A program made the translations under genes and the position numbers. A stretch of 64,000 nt of DNA. It comes from Crotophaga sulcirostris (taxonomy: Eukaryota; Chordata; Aves; Cuculiformes; Crotophagidae). Every line of letters starts with the position of its first letter. The stretch's first letter is position 1. The notes beneath the pieces were generated by a model that did no database searches, was not told the origin of the DNA, and worked only from the letters and a program-made list of their open reading frames with translations. Positions 38,712-52,400 of the stretch are shown here, piece by piece. The stretch covers positions 288,943 through 352,942 of the forward strand of contig VYZB01000370.1 in assembly GCA_013397455.1 (NCBI GenBank), read 5' to 3'.

Positions 38712-39030
38712 CTACTTCCTGCCAAACCCCATCTTACTGGTTCCTCTCACCCTTGCTGAGTATCTCCCCACCCTCGCAATGCCGCCTGCTTGCTGCCTGT
38801 CACAGGCAGACTGAAAAACCTGGGTGCTCGTCCTGCACAGCTGTACACATGCCACTGCCCAGCTGTCTACAGAGCACTCCATATGGTGATTTCTCCTGTT
38901 GAGTGGGCTAACAGGCAGCTCCATCCGAGAGGCAATGTCTATTGTATAATTAGAAAACATTGCATTAGGATTAGCTACAATAAGAACCGCGTCAAACCCC
39001 TGCATCAAGCCCAGGTTTTATCCTAAACTC
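38712..39030. other. GC-richer island in AT-rich DNA; candidate conserved non-coding element
   Basis: This roughly 300-bp segment is visibly more GC-rich than its flanks. It contains scattered CpGs (CCTCGCAATGCCG, TCCGAGAGG, AACCGCGTC) that AT-rich desert DNA normally lacks. Its right part has homeodomain-type words close together: TAATTA at 38947-38952 and GGATTA (OTX/PITX-type) at 38968-38973. The minus strand has a 98-codon open frame (38712-39008) with no domain I recognise. Possible readings are an enhancer-like conserved element, an old retroposed sequence (minus strand, with the A-rich tract at its 3' side) or nothing functional. Confidence 0.3.
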
Positions 39031-42000
39031 AAGGACTTTTAGTTGACCCGTTTATTTGTGTGTTGCTTATTTTTTTATTTTCTCTACTTTCCCCTGCCAC
39101 CTGTGAACAGAAGTGCCAAAAAATGCCATTACAGTGGCTGTTCTTGAAATTTTTATTCCAAGTCTGCAAATGCAATGTATTGAAAATTCTATTTCAGAAT
39201 TCACTCTTGTGAGACTAATTCTAGACCAGCTCAAATAATGGGTAGAGATACAGGAGTAGGGATACAGATGTCTGAAAATAAACAGAAAAAAAAATCAATT
39301 AAATCCTGAAATGTCAATACTCTGTGAAATTCAGGTGATTCAGGAAAAAATTCAGGTATGAGACAATGCTTAACACTGAACCTAATACCCTTACAAGTTG
39401 GAGGGGCTCTACGCGCACTTGTAATTTTATGTATAATATAAGCTAAAGTACAGTACAGAATTACAAACACCATCCGGAACACTTTGAGATATAGCAGGGA
39501 GAAAGGAGCAGAGACGTTGAAAGTAAAAAGAAGGGAGCAAAAATCTCAGCTGATGAAAACTTGCATAGCTTCAGTAACATCAAAGGAGTTACAATGATGC
39601 CTTAATTCAGATTATTGACCCTGTATATCTCACAAATGTTCGCATTACTGAATTATATTTTTTCCTCCATTCTTTCTCTTATTCTCTTCCTGAATTTTCA
39701 TCATTGATTTAGCCTGTAAGAATTACAATGTGACTGCCTGTTGGAGACAGCATTACATTTTTAACCTACGTAGTCATGGGCACAAAAAGGTTTCCCATCA
39801 AAAGAAAGCTGCAAGCAAAGTCTTCCCCTCCTCCTCTTCTTTCTTTCCACCTCAATTAAGAAACAACATGTTTTTCCTCTCAATGCTTGCCTTTTATCTA
39901 TTCCTCTTCTCATGTTTCTCTGTTATTTTTTCTCCTTCATGGCATAGCAGTGGTGCTGAATGCTGATGAGATAATACTAAGTTTAACCCCGTGCAGTCCT
40001 TTTCCTAATTTCTTCAAGTACTAGAAACGTGACCTACACTTTTTGAAGTTCCCTATGAGATGATATGAATGTCACAAGATCATCACTTGCTCCAGGACCA
40101 GAGAATATGGGATAATTCTACTCCATGATGAGCAGAAGTTGGAAAACAACATACTCTGTATCAAAATCAGCTGGTGTATGTTGTTAGACTTTTTTGATTA
40201 TTTCATACTTTGTTTTCTCTAAAAAAAAAAATGAAACGTTTTCAAGACAATCACTGTTTTATATAAATGCTTTCTATCAGAATTTTACATATAAAAACTG
40301 GAAGTCTGTACCAGAAAATTATTTTTATAAATATCACTTTTTGTCACCCACTAGGACTATAGAGAATTTTCTCATCTCTGAATTTGTTTAGTTTTAGTAA
40401 TATTCAAATGATAGATATTTGAAATATGGTAAATATAATGGTATATAAGTTTTTTGAACAGAATGAAACATTACCGAATACTTGTTTAGTTGTTTATATT
40501 ATTAATATTTTTGATATTATTCAGATATGCTGACATTACTGAATTTAGAATCTTCACTGCTACTTTTATGACAGTTTGAAAGCTGATCTAGTGAAAGATT
40601 TTCCTTCATGATGTAATTTTGAAAGAATTTTTCACTATTATAATACATATATTTTCTGCAATATCTGCTGTAAACTATAGACTCGTCCATGCCACTCAAG
40701 CCTACATAGTAATTTGAAAAGGCTGTTGATTAAAATGTGCATAACAATGAATGCAAAGTTTAATAAGGATTTTTTATTTCTTTCTGAAGAGTCAAAAATA
40801 TTCTTCTGAAATATGATGTTTTGTTCATTTTCTAACAATCATTGTTTGTCATTAATATGCTTTATTGAAGTCTTCCTGAACAGAAGGAAGGAAGAAAGAG
40901 AGGCTGGCCAGTTTGAATTGTCAAGGTAATATGAAACTAAAGTTTTAGTCTTCACTGAAAACTACCTGACCAGTATGGTTCCTAATTCTTCTGTTTCTCT
41001 TCTTTAATTTTTTAAGATTATTGAAACACAGCTCAAGGAAAAACATAAGTAGAATTAATAGGGAAATTTCCAAATGTGGAAAAAAACAACCTACCCTTTC
41101 AAAATGCTTTTGTTCTAGGCTCTCAAAGTCTCTTGCTATCCCATCTTATTTTCTCAAATATCTCTTCAAATATGAACACTAGCAGCTTTTAGACATGTTT
41201 TTCATGCTATACGTCTTACCCAGCCTTGAGAGTTTGCTCATAAGTTCACAAACCACTGAGCTCACGAGTATATCAAAACATAAAAAACTAAGCTAAAATT
41301 TGTATTTTTTAAGAGAGGATTACACTGCTGGATGCAGTGGTTATCTGAATAACCTTTAATAGCATTATCTTAACAGATACCAAACATGTTCTGGTAGAAA
41401 AGCATCACCATTTAAGATACTATTAAAGTCTTCCAAGTTTTCTTTGTGATTATCACTAAAAAATCTGTTGGCTCTCCATATGTTGTAACTTAATTTCTAA
41501 AAACTTTTGCTTACAGAAAAATATGTGGACTGTATAATTTGTCAATGGGGGACACAGTCAGTTTTCAGCATCTTTTCTGGGAGCACTGAGAATGCTGTAC
41601 TTGCTGAAGAGTTTCACTCTTCACAGCAGGGCTTATTGCCAGGTAGAAACTACTATCCTAACTAATTTAATAACACAGGATATTGGTTTCAGATACACTG
41701 ATGACAGATTGAAATCTAATGGCCTACAGGTGATAATGTGAAAAAATAATAACATGGATACATAACAAAACTTTGTGCATATAATGACAGCCACTGTGTC
41801 TGTAAGGCAGACAAAAAAACCAGTACCAATATGAAAGTCTCTATATATTATTTTTTAAACCACAGACACTATAGAAAAGATCCTTTTTAACAATACTGAC
41901 AGTATATGAGAATAATAATCCTGATACTACTATATAATTAATTTATGTTGTACAGATGTTAGAGAAAATCAACCAGCCATATAGGAATAATGGATCTTTA

Positions 42001-42177
42001 GAGAACGGAACAATTAATTGTCGTTGTATTTGCCAGGGATAATCTACAGAAACAGTTATTTTTTAGAATGAATTTCAACTCTCAGCTTTAGAAAAATGAT
42101 GCCTGGCACCTAATAATTAGTAAACCAGAATCTATGCACCAAATTATTATAATGTACATATTCAATTCATTAGATTC
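39031..42177. other. unique AT-rich sequence, no gene seen
   Basis: No repeat family or exon recognised. Very AT-rich around 40400-40850. Confidence 0.5.
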
Positions 42178-42228
42178 ACACCACAGTGTGGTGTAAAGCG
42201 GGAATAATTAAACACCAGATGGTGGTGT
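42178..42228. repeat. two neighbouring hairpins with shared stem ACACCA/TGGTGT
   Basis: Hairpin 1 is ACACCACAGTGTGGTGT (42178-42194), with 8-bp perfect arms around one base. Hairpin 2 is ACACCA-GATGG-TGGTGT (42212-42228), with 6-bp perfect arms. The two right arms are both followed by AAA (TGGTGTAAA). They look like a diverged duplication of one palindrome, 17 bases apart. The role is unknown. Confidence 0.85.
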
Positions 42229-45200
42229 AAACTCCAATAGTGAGAGCTCATGCATAATGCATAAGAACGGGATTTACTGTTGTTTTTATCCATTTGGAGT
42301 CATTATGCTTCTCTTGGACCCCAAACGATGTCTTGGAGAAAAAGATCTCTCTGGGTTGAGAATACCTCTATACCGAACAATTTGTTCATTGCTTTGTCAT
42401 ATCCTCATCAGTTATCTTCCTGCTCGACTTCCAGAATTTCTGAGAACACATTATTTTCTGGCAGCACTCACAAAACTCCTGAGCTTTCCCATCATACAGA
42501 AGCACCCGAGCTTATGGGATATAATTTTATGCTTCTGCCAGCAGTATAAAGTTTAAGATTAGGACCTTTGGAAATTGAATCTGATTTTTAATGATTGTAG
42601 TGTCACATTTCCAGCCTGAAATACTTTTAAAATGTCATTAACTGATGTGGCATTAATCATTTAGATTTTTTTGACCATTAAAATATCTTTTTTTTTTCAT
42701 TAAAGATGTAATGAATATGAAAATGAAGGGAAGATGGGATATATAGTATATTAATGGCTGGAATGGAGACCAGATTAGTATGCTTAATTCTCCTTCAGTG
42801 ATGACATTCCACTTAGGTGTTTATATTGCTCCTGACTGAAACAATAGCAGTCAAAAACCAAATAGATATTTCCTTTACTAATCAGTCCTGGTAAAAGAAA
42901 ACAAGGACATTAGCATCTGCATCTTTTGTTCCTTCACCACTACCAATTGAGTCAAAATCAGGAAGGCTAGAAATCAAGGTATAAGTTTTTTAAACTCTGC
43001 ATGAGAAAACATATTCTTGATAAAGACTTTTAACATCTGTGGCATTCACAGAAGCCACCATCCACCTAGAACAGAACATCACTTTACCCACTTTGTGCCA
43101 TTGTACGAAGGACATAGGGTCTAATGCTTAGTTGCTGCTGATTAGTCCTGCTTCCCTGCATCTGACAGTTCCCCTTACCTTCTGGTACCCTGTCTGCCTG
43201 TCCAGAAAAGAACCAGTATGCCAGAAGGTCCAGCTGTTTCACAGATATGACAGCTTTATATAGTAGCAATAATTCCCATGTTATTATTTCTCAGCAAGCC
43301 TTGTGAAAGACGTGTGTCTTCCAGCACCTTTTTGAATTATGAGGAGATTCATGTCTGGATGACATTCAACACACATCCAGAAAATATATGTATAAGTAAT
43401 GGAGACAGTTTTAAGACATTTGTAGTCAGTCAGGTCAAGGGCAGATGCAGTTCAACTTCTAATAGGGAAGAGTACACATTATTACAGTTGCAACCCATGC
43501 CACAGGATGCGATGGCCCCAATGACTCTTAGGGGCAAATTATCAAAAAAATTCTGTCTGCTGTCAGGTAGCATTACACACGCGGCTAAATGCCTGGTGTA
43601 CATGATGGCCAATGCAAAAGCAACCCTCCTTCACCTTTAGCTTGTATTGTCTGGAGTCCCAGAAATAGTCACAGGATTATGTACTGCAATTAGAAATCAT
43701 AAAGTTTTCTCAGATCATCTAATAAGCCTGTGCCTCACTGGTTCATCCTCTGCCTCAGTGATCCATCTACTAACTAGAACTATTAAGACTGAGGATAGTC
43801 CAGGACAGAGGATTTTATAGGATCTTTTGTGTTGGTCCTTCTGCACTAGAATAGCCTAAGACACAGTGGGAAAGCACCATGACCTGGCAAGGTTTGAAGT
43901 GGCCACAGCTTTCCAAAGCAACTTAAGTTTTCATACAGAGTTGAGTTTCAAGTAGTTGGCTGCATTTTGCTAGAAACAGTTATTGAAATCACAGTGAAGT
44001 CCCACACCATCTTCCAAAGAACGATTTATCACCTTTCACTCACCACTGCATCTCCACCTCTTTAACCAACACAGCCCGTGCTTGCTTCAGGAGGCAGTGC
44101 CTTCTCTGCTCTCTCTGGATCACAGTCTTTAACACCTTGCTCTACAGGTCCATCTGATTTCTGTGCACTCCATGATCACTGTTCGCAACTGCTTGAGAGG
44201 AATTCAGTAGCACAGTCCTTTTTTCCCAATTTTTTTTTCACTTGAATGCAGCTCATACAATCTGAGCTTCTGTCTGCAGTAGCAATGCCTTATTTCAGCA
44301 CTACACTCACAAAGGGCTTCTCTGTGTATGTATCTGTATCAGCCAAATCTGCACTTACATAAATAAAATAAAACCATGCCATGAGCTCTGATGCTGGTCT
44401 AAGTGTAGGTGCTCTGGGAACAACAGAGATTGCTATCACAGCTGTTGGAGCCTTTGGTTACACCCTGACTTCAGGAACACACTGGCAGAGTAATACTCAC
44501 TGCCAGGGTTGTCACTGTTTTCATAGTTCTCAATGAGCTCAAGCACACTCACACTGGTATGAGGGGTGGTACTGACTCTCATCGTGGCAATAAGAGCACG
44601 TCCCTCTTTGAAGGGCTGCAAGAATATATTCCAGAGCCAACTGTCTTCACCAAGCAAGACACAACAGCTTTTCACTGAAGTTTAATACGTGGTATTTGCC
44701 TGTGTTCATGGGGGGGCTATGAACATTGTGGTCCTAAGAAGTTAAAACTATATTATCCATTTATTTAACTATTCCAAATACAACTAAGGCGACACATTTT
44801 GTGGAAAGAGTCTGCCACTCCATCCAGACACATAGTCTACCTAAAGGGAAAGGACAGCCTGCTGTTATCTCTGTAATTGCTACGCAAGGACCACATCCCT
44901 TACCATCGCTGCTGCCAAAAAAAAAGAATACCCTGGCTGACATCCTGGGTGAAGGAAGGAAATAAGCGTTCCTTTCTTCCTGGCTCCTCAGAACCTGACA
45001 TTTGTGGCAGAAAGGATAAAGCTTACCACATCAGTATATTTTTAGTATTACCTGTCCCTTATTAACTGTTTTATTTTTATTCAAATCTCTACCTTTTTCT
45101 TACTGAAGACATCCAGAATTTGATAAAAGATAACTCATTTTTTCCTTCAAATTCGCTACTTCAATTTTTCCATTAACTTAGTGGAAAAATCTTCCAAACT

Positions 45201-46215
45201 GGTCACAATTTCTGGAAGCTTTCCTTCTAGATCTGGTTAAAATTGAGCGTATAAGAAGTCTAAGTATGTCCTTTAAATAAGACTGGGACAAAGAATATTT
45301 TTATGTGGTTTTATGGCATACTAAAAGTTATTTTGTAAAATTCTATCTGCCTTTCCTCTGAATACAAGAACAAACCGTAGTCAATGAGCTCACAAGGTAG
45401 AAAAGTCAGAATGGATCAAAATGTGTAATTTGCTAAAAAAATAATTATGGAACCCACTGTCACAGGTGAACCTTTAAAAAATTTAGTATACGTATCAGCA
45501 ACAAAACCATATAGCTACACAGGGAAATGTGCTAAAACTAAACTAAAGCAACTCTTTTGGAAAACATTGAAATATTTTGTGCTTCAGGCATAAACAGAGA
45601 TTTAAAGAGGAAGGAAAAGGAACCATTCATCAGGAAGATAATTAAATAAGGGTTCACTGCTGTGTTTCTTGAAACTTTTTTTTGAAGAAACTGGCATTAC
45701 TCACAGTTAGAGCTATTCTTAAGTTAGAGGAACAACTGATCTGATTCAATACAACGGTTTCCATGACTGTACTAGCAAAATTGAAATGGAATAGCCTTCC
45801 TAGGAAATTATTTTACTTGGGTTTTCAGTCTGGCATGAAAGCCACACCTCAGTAACTGACAGTGAAACATTCAGGTGTAGGCAAACCCAACATTGTTAGG
45901 AATCTATTATAATTCTCAATGCTCCCAAAATTAAGAACAAACCTACCGAGATGCTACAAGCTATGAAATATGAATGGAAATGTCATATCCTTAGCTTGGT
46001 TTTATCTCCTGTAGACAAGAGATAAAAAGTCTTATAAAACGGTGAAAGCAGAAAAAACTAGTAATAGCCAATGTAGATTTGGACAGTTTAAGGCAGAGCA
46101 TCGTGCCTGACTATTTATGGACAATATGGGTGCTTGTATATCAGCTAGCTGTATCATAGAATTACATGACTGGTAGATAGCTATTCACTGATTTAATATT
46201 CTGTCTTTGGATTTT
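42229..46215. other. unique sequence, no supported gene; slightly GC-richer at 43.8-44.7 kb
   Basis: The longest open frame outside repeats (43278-43640, 120 codons, plus) lies here. It shows no domain, no low-complexity bias and no supporting splice context. A 99-codon frame at 42257-42556 and a 79-codon minus frame at 44436-44675 are likewise unassignable. The 43.8-44.7 kb part is less AT-rich than its flanks and could be an old, unrecognised repeat or LTR. I found no matching terminal repeats. Confidence 0.45.
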
Positions 46216-46234
46216 TGTTGTTGTTGTTATTATA
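46216..46234. repeat. (GTT)n short simple repeat
   Basis: TTGTTGTTGTTGTTA is directly visible; it is short and imperfect. Confidence 0.8.
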
Positions 46235-48261
46235 TTTAGCTATAGTTCAACAAGTAATTGGTAACTTTATAAACCTAAGAAGCTTATCCTTTTTTTTTGG
46301 CAGGCTAATATATTTTTGTCTGTGATGACCTTAAGAATTCTGAAACCCTTTTAATAAAAGTACTGTTCTTTATTTTCAAAATAACCATTTTGATTACACC
46401 TCACAAGAAAACCACTACAATGTTTATTAGCACAATTATAACAAGTGGGGTGTAAAAATGCAGTTTCCAGGTTAAATGGTTATACTAACATCCATAATAT
46501 AGATCAAATTGTGTAAACAGAAGATAATTCTGCATGCTTGGATGACCTTCAAGATAGTATACCTACTTCTGTAAGGGCAGTCCTTTAGTGTGACTCCTCT
46601 CTGCTATCTCTATGAAACTACAATAAAGACATCAACATTTAAACTAATCAGCCCAGACTCCCTGCAGACTCAACAGAGGTGTAATTTATCTTCCCTGTTT
46701 CAGACACCTACTTCAGGATATCATGAACTGTGACCTGAAAGAGCTAATATACACTGTTAACAATCACACAGGTTGGTTATTTCAGACATTCGCCACCAAT
46801 ATCTACTCAGCATATCCTATATCTGACTACCATGCTAATCCATCCGTAGCAGCAGTTCTGTAATGTAAATTTTTAAATCTAGCAGTAGTGGTCAAAGATT
46901 TTACTGTGCAGGAGACAACAACTGGATATTAGTTACTCTTCCAGCAGCTCAGCCATCAATGTCAATAGATAAAATAAAACCTAGCTCTTTCTGCAACACA
47001 CTGGTCAACTACTAAAAAACATTTTTTAAAGAGACAGCTACCTAAAACAGGTAAGTTTAATACTTTACTGAGGACCATAAAGGAAATTAATGATGAGTAT
47101 AGGTTTGTAAATTTGGAGTACTTGTTCTCACAGATGAATGCAGATCACAAAAGTAGGTTCCTCTTTGAAGGCTCCAGAAAATCAGTTCAAGGTTACTGTT
47201 TGAGTACAGAGGGCTTCGACTTAAAAGATGTGGCTATTGGATAAGGGATTAAACAAGTGGCTGTCTCTGGCCCCTCACCATGAGCTTAGAAACTATACGT
47301 GCTGCAGTAGCTGTAGGACTGCTAGACAATGAGCCAGTGTACTAACCAGAAATATTTCTGTTCCTCTATCAGTGCTGGGAAAAATATCTCTCAATTGCAA
47401 CTAAGAGTCAGTGGAGGATTTCATTCTGAGTGTTAGCTAAAGGGTTGCTGAAAAAATAAAAGTCCCACAGGATGCTATTGCTTTTTAGTACAGAGAGACC
47501 TAGAGTGGGTTCAAACAATAAGCTGTCAAGGGACATTTTTAAGGGTGTTACTGTACAGAAGCAGATAAAGTAGAGAAGAAAGGGAAAGCCTTGTAAATAA
47601 TGTGTAGGTTGTTCACATACTATTCACAGTAGGTAAAACTGAATTCATGCAGAGAAGTGTATCACCTGGATTGTATCTGAAAAAATATATTAGAGTTTGA
47701 CTTTTTGTCTCTATCAGCTCCATATTAAAGTTTGTTGAACTATGCATTTGTCCCAGGTTACAGTGGATAGAATTTTTTTTTTTATCTACAAAAACTCATT
47801 TCTAATGCTGTATGCTACACACGTTTTATAATAAATATCTAAAATGCAACTGGAAACATCACAAACATTGTCTTACCTTATCGCACTGGGATTTATTTAA
47901 ACCTGATTTATTGACTGGCTGTATTGGAAATATGGAGAGAAATTATGCTATTAACATTGTTTACATATAAGTGTCTAGCCTCAGTGATGCTAAATAGTAA
48001 AGCAGGCTAAAAAAAAAGAGAGGAGTTCTTATTACAAAACAGATAGAGAACATATATTGAATAAAGTAAGCAAAATTCTCAAAACACTCCTATGTGAACT
48101 GGAGCCCATTTTAAAAGAATTTTGGCTTCAGAATTTAGCTTCTGTAGAATTCTAAATGTATTTAAAATGGGGCATACATGTTTTGAAAACCTTATCCACT
48201 ATGAGTATTTCTAAATTACAGTTAATGCTCTCTCTATCCTTTGATTGGACTATGATATAAT
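46235..48261. other. unique AT-rich sequence, no gene seen
   Basis: Nothing recognised. Confidence 0.5.
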
Positions 48262-48395
48262 TAAAAAAATAAAAAAGGAAAGAGAGAAAGAAACTAAGAG
48301 AGACAGAAAAAGAATGAGAAAGAGAGAAAGAGAAAAAGAGAAAGAGAGAAATAAAGAGAGAAAGAGAGAAACAAAGCTAGAAGGAAAGAAAGAAA

Positions 48396-48447
<52 letters not shown>

Positions 48448-48470
48448 AAACGAAAAAGAAAGGGAGCAGA
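48262..48470. repeat. purine-only GAAA/GAGA tract
   Basis: About 200 bases on the plus strand are almost entirely purines. They begin with mixed GAGA/GAAA words and end in a regular (GAAA)n run of about 13 units near 48397-48450. Polypurine tracts of this length can form triplex (H-DNA) structures and are prone to length change and assembly error. The lysine/arginine/glutamate-rich open frame on the plus strand (48245-48490) and the serine/phenylalanine frame on the minus strand are products of the repeat and not genes. Confidence 0.95.
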
Positions 48471-51400
48471 CATTCAGATTCAAGCGGTGAAACTTGACAT
48501 CTCTTTTGAAATTCTACCATTTATGTATATAATACATAGAATATAGGTTATTAATAATTTTATTACTTTTATTTCAGGAACTGTACAGCAGTTAGTCAAA
48601 ATTAACCTGTACACATTTTATTTAGCGCAGTCTGGCCTCTGGTATTCTTTTTTAGCTTTGCAACAGAAATTCTGTGTTGCACAATAGATGAAGACTTTAG
48701 GCCACAATCAAATACTTCTTTTCTTTCTGTCATAAGATTCTTGGAAATCATCTCATTCTTTCTATGACCACATTGGAATACAATAACATAGGGTAGAAAC
48801 ACAGGAACTCTTTTTACAAAACTTATGTCCTGTATTCCAGACAATTCCGTAAGGTACTTCAAATAAACTCTATAAAATTATTTCAGTGTGGAAATCCAGT
48901 CTAATTCCCTACTTAACCAACTATAATGAAATTCTTAAACAGCAACCTTTAAATTACCATTGGAGGAAAAATCCTCTCTTTCAGGAAATGTTCTTACTGG
49001 GCCAGAGAAAGGCTACAGCACATTCGTATAACCATGTCACTGGTCTAGGGATCAGGGCATCATCAATGAGCATACCTTCTTCTATTTAACAGTCATTGGA
49101 AAACTTCAAAAAATTACTTAGAACGTTTGAATCTGGCTAAAGAATTGTATTACTTTCTGCACGCCTTAGTTTACCAGGATATATGACATACTTTTTCTGT
49201 GACATTTCCTATCTGTTAGTGCAGGTATCTCTTGGCATGCTGTCCATTTTCTCCCAAGAGTCTAAGCCTTTCCATATGTTTTATGCTGACCCTAGTATTA
49301 AAACTCAATTGACTGTTCATCTTGGAGTGAGGAAGACAAGCAGCTATATTAGGAAAGCTAAAGGAGTAATATTCTTCAGCACAAGTGTTTCTGTGGATCC
49401 AAATTAAGTGCAGGAATGGCAATGGATTAAACAATTTTGCCATGTGAAATTAAGAAATATCATAAATGTTTTTGCATAACCGAGCCTGGGTGTCTTTCAA
49501 ACTCAGGACTTCAATGTTTTTGAAAATTTTACAGCTTGTATTTGTCTCAGTACAAGGGCTATCAGATTAAGATAATGTTAGCTATTTTTACATACAATTA
49601 ATTGAGTAGAAATTAATTTCTTCTTCCCTAGATTAATACTGACACCATTGAAAACATCTTTTTTAAGTAAAGTTGTTTGTTTGTTTTTGTTTTTTTTTGC
49701 ACCAGTGTTGCTCATAATCTCATTTTACAAAGAAAGTATTCCAGGAATCATTTCAGAGTAGCCATCAATCAGTGCAATAATGTTACATTTCCAAAATTAT
49801 CTCCTTTAGGTCTGTTACTGGAAACATCACAAACAACATTTTTCTGTTATAGAAGGAATTCACGTTTCTCCTGACTATTCTCCTGTGTAAATTACTGCTT
49901 CTATTTAAAAACATCAGACTCTGTTCAATTCTTAGATCCAATGAATCTGCTTTGTGCCACTCTTCCTGGGCCAAGGAAGACTAATTAATCCCAGTGGAGA
50001 AAACTTCCCCTACCGTTTATCTTCTTGTTGCAATTCTTTGGTCTCTTTTTTCTGCTGTCCCAATTCACAATGTATTTTTAGGGGCAAGGAAATACAGGGA
50101 GAACAGTTGAAGAGTTTTTCTATGCAGGTAGTCTAATTTCTTTGTAGATGCACCCCATATCATGGGATTGTTGATTTATCCCCAGATTGCTGCACATCTC
50201 TTCATGAACTTCTCAACTGTATGTGTATCTTACTGGGCTTGGGCTATAAATTTATCTCCTTTGCTATTCTGCTGGGTCTTTTGCTGGTGAAATTCACTAC
50301 ATTTGCTATTGAATAAACAGGGCTAATAGATATGTATTGGACAGATTTTCATTGTGCATTAGTTATAGTATGTGTCATTGTTTTCATTCACAAACTTTAT
50401 GGATGCTTTACCAGAATATTAATAAATAAGAATTAAAAAGGAAAAGGAATGGATTGAAGATTGCAGCAGAGTTTAGAGTCAGGTGGACAGGCAGACAATC
50501 TAGATAGATGTCACTTGGCACTGGAAGACAGTAAGTTGCCTTATGCTGTTCACTGAATGATGGATGACAAATCTTATTGTTATACAGATGCTTAACTCAC
50601 TGGTGTGCATTATAATTTTGAAGATGCCGTCTGATTTGCAGAGATTAGTATGCTATACAGCTATAGATATGTTGCAGGCAGTAGGAACTGGAATTGGTTT
50701 ATTTTTTCCTGTTGTTTGTTGCCTGACAACTTTGACTTCAAGACCCATTCATTATAGCAAACTGAATATATAGAGGTCTGGACTTTGGCTTTTGCTTTAG
50801 CGAAAAAAAACATGTTCTCATTTATTGAATTTTCAAAGGAGATATAATATGTCTAACACCTTTACAGAGATATTCTTGATAGAAACATATTAGAAGACTG
50901 TGGTGATGACACTGAAACATAAGGAGGTGGTAACAGAATATTTGCATACTGCTCACCTAAATATCTTCAAGTTTGCTAATGTCCCCATTCAGCTTGGCAT
51001 AGGCCTTAGAAGCACTGTGTAATGGGGATAAATTTCCCAAACAATGTGGGAAAGAACATCTGCTGAGGGGTTTATGTAATTTTCCACTCAATTTGTTCTG
51101 TCAAGAAGATAAAGTATTTCACTCCTTTGAAGAGACCAATAGTATGGGTTAAAAAACTAAAACTTAAAATGGCACAAATTCAGTATGAAGCAAACTATCT
51201 TTGTTAGTTCTGGTTTTCTCTTATTTTGTCCTTGACTGAGTCACTTCAGTTTTGGTTTTTTTTTTTCCTTTTCCTTTTATTTTTATCTCTGTTTGCTGGG
51301 GTAAAACACACAAGGATCCAGAAACAAGAAATATGAAATGCCTAAACAGCAACATGAAACCTTATTTCTCAGGCACTGGGTGTGCTTCTACCAAAACACT

Positions 51401-52335
51401 CTCACAATGTCTGAACGGTTGTTTGTTAGTTTACTGACTTTCATTTAACATATTTGTTCTGTATTACAAATAAAACAATAAATGTACACCTTTAGTAAAA
51501 GAATCACAACACTCAGAATGTGTAAGTTTGTGTTTCCTATTTTCCAGATCAGAGCAAACCAAGGAGAAACATTAACTGCATAAAACTGAAAGGCTACTAA
51601 TGCATTATAGGCTTTCAATATACTACCTTTAGGGCTCCCCAAACAGCACAGTACAATTTATAAACCATACTGAAAGCTTTCTCCTATAATGCAGTGGCTG
51701 TTATCCTTGGTCTCCTTATTCGTATTTCCTATGGAGGAAATAGCTGTTGTCAAATAGTATAAATATTAAATAATATCAAATAATACAAATAATACATCCT
51801 TTAATGCATTTAGTGTGAATACGTTGCTCTGTATCTGATTCATTGTTTTTGCTTTATTTACTTTGCTCATGTGATACAAAAACTAATACTAAAGGAATTT
51901 TACCCTTTAATAACAGAAAGATAGAATATTAACATTTAATATAGAAAGGGTTTTAAATGATGTGCTTAACTGACATGCAGCCTGTCAAATACCTTTCAAC
52001 AGTCCATGACAGCAGCATTCTTCACAACTGCATGACAGAAAATCTGAATAGTCTCACTGGTGTTATTAAAGATGAGCATGTACCTTTACTCCTCTCAGAA
52101 ATGTGTGATACTTTTATTCCTCGAAACATTTAAACAGAACTAAAAGTATTTGTGTTGACTCCAGGAGGGCATGAAGACAAAAGCTAAATATATGGAAAGA
52201 AATCAATGGGCTAGCTGTCCCAACAGCTATTTCTGTTTGTTTTCCAAGTTGGTTGAACCAGAAAGTATGTGCAAAATACAGGCAGTCACATAGGAGAATG
52301 TGTTGTCATATAACTCCCACATGAGATCCAGCTGG
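48471..52335. other. unique AT-rich sequence, no gene seen
   Basis: Short open frames at 48602-48862, 49183-49407, 50564-50773 and 51445-51642 have no recognised domain. No mobile element recognised. Confidence 0.5.
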
Positions 52336-52400
52336 ACAAATATTTGAATCATAGATCCTTAGAGGCTCAAAAAGGTCTCAATCAACTGCTAACTGCCCTC
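52336..52400 (-). mobile_element. possible CR1 3'-end remnant, antisense
   Basis: 'GAATCATAGATCCTTAGAGGCTCAAAAAGGTCTCAATCA' (52346-52384) resembles the antisense CR1 3' end (a pattern like AATCATAGAATCATAGAGGTTGGAAAAGACCTC). It has several mismatches and no clear continuation into ORF2. It may be an old severely truncated copy or chance. Confidence 0.33.

Noticed and set aside
43278..43640. 120-codon plus-strand frame outside any recognised repeat
   Set aside because: No recognisable domain, no promoter or splice context that I could support. Its length is within chance for 64 kb of six-frame reading.
46140..46170. ATCATAGAATTACATGACTGG as a CR1 antisense tail
   Set aside because: The match does not extend into the conserved 3' UTR block, so chance is more likely.
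48245..48490. Highly charged 81-codon protein frame (K/R/E-rich) and its S/F-rich antisense
   Set aside because: A direct product of the GAAA/GAGA purine tract.
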